Below, one piece after another: positions 16,463 through 23,402 of a stretch of 64,000 bases of DNA. Origin of the DNA: Marinifaba aquimaris (lineage in GTDB: Bacteria; Pseudomonadota; Gammaproteobacteria; Enterobacterales; Alteromonadaceae); the NCBI RefSeq assembly GCF_013328345.1, contig NZ_JABULX010000019.1, positions 1 through 64,000 on the forward strand. Reading direction: 5' to 3'. The translations under genes were made by a program, and so were the position numbers. The notes below the pieces were generated by a model. That model was given only the letters and a program-made list of their open reading frames with translations. It was not told where the DNA came from and made no database searches. Numbering within the stretch: position 1 is the first letter of the stretch; each line of letters begins with the position of its first letter.

Positions 16463-17587
16463 TTAGAGCAAGCTTCGGTAACAAGCCTGATATTCTTCAA
16501 TTTTATCTTGCCAGTTAAAATGTGCTCTTGCCATTTGCAAACCGGTCTGAGAAAGTTGTTCGTGCAATTGCGAGTCGCAACAAACTTCCGTTAAATATCC
16601 CGCCAATTCATCATGATCATCAGGGTGCGCCATAAAACCATTTTCACCGTGTTTAATCACTTCAGGAATGCCATCCACTTGGCTAGAAACACAAGGTACC
16701 CCCGAAGCCATTCCCTCTAATGCAACCATGCCAAAGCTCTCAAAATAGCTGGGTTGGAATAGACAATCAGCATTAGCAATGACTTTTTCCATGTGTTGGA
16801 CTTTGCCAAAAAAGTTAACTTTATCAGCTATACCTAGCTTTTCTGCCAACGCCTTTGTTTCCGCAACTTCAGGGCCATCGCCGACTAACACTAACCTAGC
16901 TTTAATTTGCTTGGCCACTTTGGCAAAAGTTTTCACAACACCCGAGGTATTTTTAACTTGTCTAAAATTAGAAGCGTGCAAGATGATTTTTTCATCATCA
17001 TTGGCCATGGCCCGGCGAGTCTTAATGTTTTCGTTGTTAGGTGTAAATACATCTAAATCAATAAAGTTATGTACTACTTGAATGTCTTTTTTTAAGTCTT
17101 TCAAATCAAAGTGTTTAAGTAAGTAGTGTTTTTGGTAATTAGACACTGTAGTCACAAGAGACGAACTAAGAATGCTAAAACGGTTTAACGGGTAAAGTGG
17201 TTTATCATGGCCTAAAACCGTAACATCCGTACCGTGGATGGTGGTCACGGTTGGGAACGATTGGCTGGCAATTTGGCTTGCTAAATTAGCGCATAAAGAA
17301 TGTGGTATGGAGTAATGAGCATGCACTAAATCCAATTTATGTTGCTCCACAACTTCGACAATTTTAGCGGTTAGTGCAAAGGTATAAAGCGAATCATCAA
17401 ATAACGGATAATGGATTGCCGCAACGGAGTGAAAATGGATATTTTGTTCATAACCATTGAGTTTAAATGGCATGGTGCGGGTAATAAAATGAACTTCATG
17501 GCCTAACTTCGCTAGACCTATCCCTAGTTGTGTAGCAACTAAACCTGAGCCACCTATCGAAGGATGGCAAACAATTCCAATTTTCAT
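16463..17587 (-). CDS. BshA-like glycosyltransferase (GT4; N-acetylglucosaminyl-malate synthase type)
   Basis: GT-B retaining glycosyltransferase of 374 residues. The whole N-terminal half resembles BshA, the first enzyme of bacillithiol synthesis, which joins UDP-GlcNAc to L-malate. Visible are IGIVCHPSIGGSGLVATQLG (3-22), GHEVHFITRTMPF, HAHYSIPHSLCANLA and TTIHGTDVTVLGHD. The nucleotide-sugar half has HASNFRQVKN, LVGDGPE, and the EX7E-type block SYFESFGMVALEGMASGVP. Length matches BshA (about 375-380). Bacillithiol is known in Firmicutes, Deinococcus and Bacteroidetes, not as a general gammaproteobacterial thiol, and this genome has gshB. So the acceptor may differ, or another thiol may exist. 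No bshB or bshC homologue lies in the window. Starts with ATG at 17587. Confidence 0.75.
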   Translation of the reverse strand: MKIGIVCHPSIGGSGLVATQLGIGLAKLGHEVHFITRTMPFKLNGYEQNIHFHSVAAIHYPLFDDSLYTFALTAKIVEVVEQHKLDLVHAHYSIPHSLCANLASQIASQSFPTVTTIHGTDVTVLGHDKPLYPLNRFSILSSSLVTTVSNYQKHYLLKHFDLKDLKKDIQVVHNFIDLDVFTPNNENIKTRRAMANDDEKIILHASNFRQVKNTSGVVKTFAKVAKQIKARLVLVGDGPEVAETKALAEKLGIADKVNFFGKVQHMEKVIANADCLFQPSYFESFGMVALEGMASGVPCVSSQVDGIPEVIKHGENGFMAHPDDHDELAGYLTEVCCDSQLHEQLSQTGLQMARAHFNWQDKIEEYQACYRSLL

Positions 17588-17647
17588 AGCTATGCTAAAT
17601 TATTCATATCCCTAAGAATAATCTAGCATAGCTTTGGAATATGACAA

Positions 17648-18781
17648 TTAATCTCGATAACTATCCATAACAGTCGAAAGTGCATCTTCTACAATGTCCT
17701 TTCGCCACCCAAGCAGCAATTCAGGCATTGTTTCTTTAACCCACGGATAAAAGTCCCATTTGTACGCAATATACTGATTAATCATACGCTTAGTTGCCAA
17801 TAGCTCGACACTTACATCATGCTCTATTGCCAACTTTTGAATCACTTTTTTCAATTCAGCGAATAACGCTTTATAACGAGGCGATTCTGCTAATCTCGGT
17901 ACTCGAGGCAGGCAATCTTTTTGCTCTACCGCTTTACCACGTAAAATACATTCAAGTAATGCTTTACCGTGTTTTTTCACTTCCATTGGGTGTATACCAG
18001 GGATGTGCTTCATGCTGTTTAAGCTTGTCGGAGCTCGCTCAGCTAATAACACCAAACTGCGCTCATTGACGACAAAGTTTACTGCCATATCGCGATTAAT
18101 CGCATTGCCTAAGCGCCACTCAACTAATTCTTTTAAAATCGTCAATTGTCTAGGTGTCATTTGCCAATTGCACTTAATATCACGCCAAGCAAGTGCAGGC
18201 ACAACATCTGTGTGCTTTTTATCAACAATTAAGTCAACATCTTGGGTAACACGCGCTAAACCTTCATCACCTAATTGCTCAGCTTGTCGCTGATAAATAG
18301 GCAACAAATAACGAACATCGTCAGCGGCATAGGCTAGCTGCTGGTCAGATAATGGGCGTTGCAACCAATCGGTGCGGGCTTGCCCTTTATCCATTTCAAT
18401 ATCGTGATAGCGCTTAACTAACACAGCTAAGCCAAGAGAATTACCTTGATTAAGGTGCGCTTCTGCAACTTGAGTATCAAAAAAGTTTTCAACTTTACAG
18501 TCCATTGCAGTTTTAAATACTTCGATGTCTTCACTACAAGAGTGAATGACCTTAACCACATCTTGACTAATTAGAACATTAACTAATGATTGCCAATTTT
18601 GGATATTAACAGGATCGATTAGATAAATATTTTGCCCACAGTTAATTTGAATCAAACCCAGTTTAGGGAAGTAAGTACGTTGCCTAACAAACTCGGTATC
18701 GATAGCAATCGCCGCTTGATAAATTAAATGGTCAGCAAGTTTGTCTAACTCAACTTGGTTTTCGATAAGGATATATGACAT
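17648..18781 (-). CDS. rnd: Ribonuclease D
   Basis: 3'-5' exoribonuclease that trims tRNA precursors and other small RNAs. The DEDDy exonuclease domain (1-200) has its four acidic residues in IDTEFVRQRTYFPKLGLIQI (Asp and Glu), HSCSEDIEVF, and LAYAADDVRYLLPIY (with the catalytic Tyr and last Asp). An HRDC domain follows at about 205-290 (TPRQLTILKELVEWR), and the C-terminal 85 residues correspond to the second HRDC-like domain of E. coli RNase D. Length 377 versus 375 in E. coli. Transcribed alone; the next gene downstream is the BshA-like gene, 60 bases away. Confidence 0.95.
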   Translation of the reverse strand: MSYILIENQVELDKLADHLIYQAAIAIDTEFVRQRTYFPKLGLIQINCGQNIYLIDPVNIQNWQSLVNVLISQDVVKVIHSCSEDIEVFKTAMDCKVENFFDTQVAEAHLNQGNSLGLAVLVKRYHDIEMDKGQARTDWLQRPLSDQQLAYAADDVRYLLPIYQRQAEQLGDEGLARVTQDVDLIVDKKHTDVVPALAWRDIKCNWQMTPRQLTILKELVEWRLGNAINRDMAVNFVVNERSLVLLAERAPTSLNSMKHIPGIHPMEVKKHGKALLECILRGKAVEQKDCLPRVPRLAESPRYKALFAELKKVIQKLAIEHDVSVELLATKRMINQYIAYKWDFYPWVKETMPELLLGWRKDIVEDALSTVMDSYRD

Positions 18782-18903
18782 GAAAAATTCTTAATTAGGC
18801 TGAGTTATGAAGCATAAACCGAGCAATTGTATTTAAGTTAAGTATATCAAGGCTTAAAAAGCGCAGCACCCTAGATACTGAACTTTTTATCAGCCAGCAA
18901 TAT

Positions 18904-20157
18904 TTAAAGCACTTGAGCAGGTTGTAATCGACTTGCACGAAACGCAGGATATAAAGTTGCTAACGTTGACATAATTATCGCGACAACAACCGTCAATATC
19001 ACATCCTGAACTTGCAATTGAGTGGGTAAAAAATCGATAAAATACACATCACCTGATAAAAACTGCATACCAAGCGCAGATTCTAACGCGCCAATCAAAT
19101 CGGATAAGTACAGAGTCGCTAACACACCAAGACTGGTTCCCCAGAACACACCAATCAAGCCATTATACAAGCCCTGTAAGGTGAAGCTTTTAATTATACT
19201 TGCTTGTGTTGCACCCATAGTCCGCAAAATAGCGATATCCCCTGCTCTTTCATTAACAGCCATAACTAGAGTCGATACAATATTGAAACAAGCTACAGCA
19301 ATGACTAACGTCAGAATCAAATACATGACCGTTCGAACAAGCTGAATATCATTATAAAGATGCCCATATTCACGGGTCCAATCGCTGATATAAACATAAT
19401 AAGGTAAATCATAACCCACTTGCCTAGCGACATAAGGCGCATCAAATACTTGATTAACCTTAAGCCTAAGCCCTTGTACGCCTTGTTGCCATCCACCGAT
19501 TTCTTTGGCTTTGTTAAGCGGTATATAGGCTTGGAGATAATCTAATTGTCCGCCTAATTTGAAAATACCCGCCACCGAAAGGCGAATAACTTTAGGTGCT
19601 GCTAACTTTCCTGTAGCTGAAATTTTAGGAACCAATAACTCAATACTATCGCCTACTTTGACATTTAAAGACTCGGCTAAGCCGGCTCCCAATAACATGC
19701 CACCGTGGTCAACAAATTGATTGAGTTCATTTACGGCGAGATAATTAGCTAAATCAGAGACTTCTTTTTCAAATTGCCAATCTATACCTGAAACCGCGAC
19801 GGGTTTGATTTTTTCGCCTTGCTGCAACATGCCATTAAATTTAACAAATGGTGCAATTGCCTCTACAGACGGATGTGTTTTTACTTGTTTAGCGACGGCC
19901 TGCCAATTTTGTAAACCTTCGTTTTCAACCGCCGTATATTCAACATGGGGGACAACAGACAATAACCGGTTTTTAAGTTCGTGCTCAAAACCATTCATGG
20001 CCGATAAAACTAAAATAAGTACACCACAGCCCAGCGCGATACCAATAATAGACGATGCGGAAATAAATCGAATGAATCGGTTTTTACTCGATGAGCGAGC
20101 GTAACGCCAGCCCACTAAGCCTGCTAAACCTAAAAAAGAATACAGTAAACGCCCCAT
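18904..20157 (-). CDS. lolE: Lipoprotein-releasing ABC transporter permease LolE
   Basis: Inner-membrane subunit of LolCDE, which extracts outer-membrane lipoproteins and hands them to LolA. The topology is one N-terminal transmembrane helix (about 32-55), a large periplasmic domain (56-270), and three C-terminal helices with the FtsX/MacB signature (CFNIVSTLVMAVNERAGDIAILRTMGA). SAMNGFEHELKNRLLSVVPHVE matches LolE more closely than LolC, as does FLSGDVYFIDFLPTQL near the C-terminus. Last gene of lolC-lolD-lolE; starts 3 bases after the lolD stop. Confidence 0.9.
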   Translation of the reverse strand: MGRLLYSFLGLAGLVGWRYARSSSKNRFIRFISASSIIGIALGCGVLILVLSAMNGFEHELKNRLLSVVPHVEYTAVENEGLQNWQAVAKQVKTHPSVEAIAPFVKFNGMLQQGEKIKPVAVSGIDWQFEKEVSDLANYLAVNELNQFVDHGGMLLGAGLAESLNVKVGDSIELLVPKISATGKLAAPKVIRLSVAGIFKLGGQLDYLQAYIPLNKAKEIGGWQQGVQGLRLKVNQVFDAPYVARQVGYDLPYYVYISDWTREYGHLYNDIQLVRTVMYLILTLVIAVACFNIVSTLVMAVNERAGDIAILRTMGATQASIIKSFTLQGLYNGLIGVFWGTSLGVLATLYLSDLIGALESALGMQFLSGDVYFIDFLPTQLQVQDVILTVVVAIIMSTLATLYPAFRASRLQPAQVL

Positions 20158-20160
20158 CCC

Positions 20161-20841
20161 TTACTCTCTTTCTAAATGACCATTAACGAGCTTAAGCTGC
20201 CTGTCCATATGACTGGCTAATTCAAGATCATGGGTAACAAATACAAAACTCGTATCCAGTTCTTTTTTAAGTTCATCAATCAAACTAAAAATGGCTTTGG
20301 CATTTTTCTGATCCAAATTACCAGTTGGCTCATCTGCAAGTACTAAACGAGGTTGATTAATGAGTGCCCGGGCGATAGCAACTCGTTGACGTTCACCACC
20401 AGAAAGTTGTGCGGGTAAATGAGTTAACCTATGCGTCATGCCAACTCTGTCTAGCATTGATTGAGCTTGGTTATGGGCTTGTTTGATGTCTTTGCCAGCA
20501 ATTAAAAGCGGCATTGCGACATTTTCCAGCGCATTAAATTCAGCCAGTAAATGATGGAATTGATAAACAAATCCTAGGTTTTGATTACGAAATTCAGCTT
20601 GTTTTTTCTCATTTAGCTGGTGCACATCTAAACCATCAAAAAGCACCTGACCAGATGAAGGAGAGTCTAACGCCCCCATAATATGTAACAACGAGCTTTT
20701 ACCTGAGCCAGAGCTACCTACTATCGCTAAGTGTTCAGCAGCTCCTACTTGTAGTGAAAGCTCCGATAACACTTGTAGTTCAGAATCACCTTCGTTAAAG
20801 GTTTTGCTGATATTTTTACATATTAAGATTGGTTTAGTCAT
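20161..20841 (-). CDS. lolD: Lipoprotein-releasing ABC transporter ATPase LolD
   Basis: Cytoplasmic ATPase powering LolCDE. All ABC motifs are present: Walker A GSSGSGKSS (about 41-49), the Q-loop QFHHLLAEFNALENVAMP, signature LSGGERQRVAIARAL, Walker B LVLADEPTGNLD, and the switch His in FVTHDLEL. Length 226 matches E. coli LolD (233). Middle gene of the operon, 15 bases after lolC. Confidence 0.95.
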   Translation of the reverse strand: MTKPILICKNISKTFNEGDSELQVLSELSLQVGAAEHLAIVGSSGSGKSSLLHIMGALDSPSSGQVLFDGLDVHQLNEKKQAEFRNQNLGFVYQFHHLLAEFNALENVAMPLLIAGKDIKQAHNQAQSMLDRVGMTHRLTHLPAQLSGGERQRVAIARALINQPRLVLADEPTGNLDQKNAKAIFSLIDELKKELDTSFVFVTHDLELASHMDRQLKLVNGHLERE

Positions 20842-20856
20842 GGCGATTATTCTGAT

Positions 20857-22086
20857 TTATTCATAACGTAAAATATGGGCAGGCTTAGTATTAGCTGCAC
20901 GATACGCTGGATATAAAGTTGCGAGTAAACTCATACCGATGGCTGATACCGCCACCCAAGCAACTTGTTGATACTGCACGATAATAGGTAAGCCACCGAG
21001 TGAATAACCCGGTGTAGAGAATATGCCTATACCTAGAATACGAAGGAAATCATTTAACCCATAAGCCAATAACAAGCCTAACGCTGTACCTAAAATTGCA
21101 CCGAGTACCCCTTTATACAAACCTTGTAGTAAAAAGATGACTTGTACTTTAGCGGCATTTAAACCTAACGTTTTAAGGGTTGCTATCTCGCCTTGCTTTT
21201 CAGTGACAACCATAACTAATGCTGAAACGATGTTAAATGCAGCTACCGCAATGATTAGACACAACATCAGCCACATCATGTTCTTTTCCATTTTTACTGC
21301 AGCAAATAACTTCCCTTGACTGGTGCGCCAATCTTCAATCTTAACATCTGGGAATTGTTGGCTCAGCGCTGCACTGACCTGTTTAGAATCAAACGCATCG
21401 TTTAAGTAAACTCTTAGTTCACTAACATCATCAACAGGTTGTTTTAGCAAACGCGCTAGATCATTTATATGGGTAATAACAACATGGCCATCGACTTCAG
21501 AGCCAGAATCATAAATTCCGGTCACAGTGAAGTTTCTTTGAACAGGTAAACGGCCCATAGGGGTATAAACCACTCTATCTGTGATCAGTAGACGTATTTT
21601 GTCACCTAACTTTACCCCCATTTTCAGTGCCAGCTGGCGACCAACTATCACTTGATACTGTCGAGCGGTCAGATCATCAAAACGGCCTTGAATCATAGAC
21701 TGAGCAATCAAAGCTAAATCGGCAGACTTATCAGGGTAGATACCTTGAATAGCAACGCCTGATAAATCTTTACTCGATTGCAACATCCCCGGAGTCTGTA
21801 AAAATGGAGTCACGCCTTTAACTTGCGGGTTAGCGTCAAGCGCTTTGGTTATCAATTGTTGATTATTAGCGTTGTGCTCGGCAATCAAAATATGCGGCAC
21901 TACACCTAAAATACGCTTTTTTAATTCTCCTTCAAAGCCATTCATCACAGAAATAACGGTGATCAAAGCAGCCACACCAAGGGTTATTCCTGCAACAGAG
22001 AAAAAAGTAATGAAGGCGATGAAAGATTGCGCTTGTTTTGACCGACTATAGCGCGAGGCAATAAAAAAACTTAGCGGATAAAACAT
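20857..22086 (-). CDS. lolC: Lipoprotein-releasing ABC transporter permease LolC
   Basis: Partner permease of LolE. Same fold: N-terminal helix (about 22-47), a periplasmic domain including the region that LolC uses to hold LolA (about 48-260), and three C-terminal helices with AFNIVSALVMVVTEKQGEIATLKTLG. VISVMNGFEGELKKRILGVVPHILI and the C-terminal ATLYPAYRAANTKPAHILRYE match LolC. First gene of the operon; its promoter should lie in the 100-base gap shared with the divergent PilZ-like gene. Confidence 0.9.
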   Translation of the reverse strand: MFYPLSFFIASRYSRSKQAQSFIAFITFFSVAGITLGVAALITVISVMNGFEGELKKRILGVVPHILIAEHNANNQQLITKALDANPQVKGVTPFLQTPGMLQSSKDLSGVAIQGIYPDKSADLALIAQSMIQGRFDDLTARQYQVIVGRQLALKMGVKLGDKIRLLITDRVVYTPMGRLPVQRNFTVTGIYDSGSEVDGHVVITHINDLARLLKQPVDDVSELRVYLNDAFDSKQVSAALSQQFPDVKIEDWRTSQGKLFAAVKMEKNMMWLMLCLIIAVAAFNIVSALVMVVTEKQGEIATLKTLGLNAAKVQVIFLLQGLYKGVLGAILGTALGLLLAYGLNDFLRILGIGIFSTPGYSLGGLPIIVQYQQVAWVAVSAIGMSLLATLYPAYRAANTKPAHILRYE

Positions 22087-22188
22087 AAATGAGGCATAGT
22101 CTATTATTGAAATTAAAGTGAGCTTAATCGTTAAGATTAAGTAAGTTCATGGATAATAACAGAAAACTAAGTAAAAGCTTGTATTGAT

Positions 22189-22785
22189 ATGACAGACGAC
22201 GAAAAATTCCAAACGTATACAGATTATTTCAGCCAAAAATTCGCGGTAAAAATTAACCTCGAATTATGTGATGCCAATACGCTCGCAAATTCAGAGTCTG
22301 CTTTTCTTGCTGAAATGCCTTTTGCTTTTAAATTAGCCAGTGATGTTACCGATATTGACCCACAATCATTAAATGCAATTAGACACTTGGGACCGGGGGC
22401 GGATCAACTTGCTAATTATTTACAAAAACAAACGCAAAAAATTGATTTGATCATGTCGTATATACTCTCGCAAGAGGATGAAATTGATAACCGACAACTG
22501 ACTCAAGACTTCAGTGCGGGTGGATTTACTTTAGTACATCAGCATCAATATACACTGCACCAAGCGGCTAAAGTAAAGATATTCTTAACAACCGAAGCCA
22601 GTGCCGTATATTGCTATGCGGAGCTGATCAAACAAGAGCAGCTTGACGATGAAGCGTATTTATCAACTTGGGTGTATACCCAAATTCGAGAAGACGATCG
22701 AGACATTTTGGTGACGGCTGCTTTACACGAACAAAGCAGGCAATTGCGAGCACTGAAAAAGGCTAAGCAGGCTGAAGCTAGCTAA
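22189..22785 (+). CDS. PilZ-like protein, probable cyclic-di-GMP effector
   Basis: Soluble protein of 198 residues. The helical N-terminal half (1-95) ends in NYLQKQTQKIDLIMSYILSQEDE. The C-terminal half is beta-rich and begins with RQLTQDFSAGGFTLV, which has the D/NxSxxG motif of PilZ domains; a single Arg lies a few residues upstream in place of a full RxxxR. The arrangement, helical region plus PilZ-like barrel near 190 residues, recalls the atypical PilZ proteins found beside lolC in many Alteromonadales. Direct binding of c-di-GMP is inferred and could be lost given the incomplete arginine motif. Divergent from lolCDE. Confidence 0.6.
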   Translation: MTDDEKFQTYTDYFSQKFAVKINLELCDANTLANSESAFLAEMPFAFKLASDVTDIDPQSLNAIRHLGPGADQLANYLQKQTQKIDLIMSYILSQEDEIDNRQLTQDFSAGGFTLVHQHQYTLHQAAKVKIFLTTEASAVYCYAELIKQEQLDDEAYLSTWVYTQIREDDRDILVTAALHEQSRQLRALKKAKQAEAS

Positions 22786-22819
22786 GCCTATCGTTTATTA
22801 TTAAGCTAAAAAGCCAATA

Positions 22820-23251
22820 CTACTCTTGGCCTTCTAATTCTGCTTTTCTGGCTTTGTATTGTTTATTACCAAGCTTAAATTCAAACATTGCAACGCCATA
22901 GGTATAAAGCAATATAATGAGGTACATGGCCGCCGCAGCACTTTGCGCGTAGTCATCTGATAAAAAGTCTTTGATGCCTAAATTGCAGCTCACCAACGCC
23001 ACACCTAAAGCAATGACAGAGTTAATGAAGTGAAAAGCAGGATAACGCTTACCAAAAAAGTTGATTAGCCAAAATACACAAACAAGGATAAGTGAATAGC
23101 CAAATATTTGCTCGCCATTTTCAGAAAAAGCACTACCGGCAGCAAAACAAATAATAGAAGTTAATGCCCCCACTACAACGATAAAAGTTGAGCTGGAGTC
23201 ACTGGCGCCATCCGTAAATGAAAACTTGGTTTTATATGGGTATTTATTCAA
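22820..23251 (-). CDS. Small four-helix inner-membrane protein of unknown function
   Basis: A 143-residue protein with four predicted transmembrane segments (about 24-44, 50-68, 75-95, 105-127) joined by short loops, and a charged cytoplasmic C-terminus (KLGNKQYKARKAELEGQE). It has no recognisable catalytic or transport motif. It stands alone between convergent and same-strand neighbours, with a predicted start ATG at 23251. I do not recognise the family. Confidence 0.6.
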   Translation of the reverse strand: MNKYPYKTKFSFTDGASDSSSTFIVVVGALTSIICFAAGSAFSENGEQIFGYSLILVCVFWLINFFGKRYPAFHFINSVIALGVALVSCNLGIKDFLSDDYAQSAAAAMYLIILLYTYGVAMFEFKLGNKQYKARKAELEGQE

Positions 23252-23350
23252 AACTGCTATCTCCCTAGCACCATTTAACTGAGCATACCACTTTGCTTAT
23301 TTGATGTATATCAAGATCACTCGAAATAAATAGCACATAATCGCAGATGC

Positions 23351-23380
23351 AAAAAAGGCGCTGTTTAAGCGCCTTTTATA
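23351..23380 (-). terminator. Rho-independent terminator of the TonB-dependent receptor gene
   Basis: Stem AAAGGCGC / GCGCCTTT with T6 on the minus strand, about 25 bases past the receptor stop codon. Confidence 0.85.
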
Positions 23381-23402
23381 GTGGTTTTACTTTTTTCGAG
23401 GC

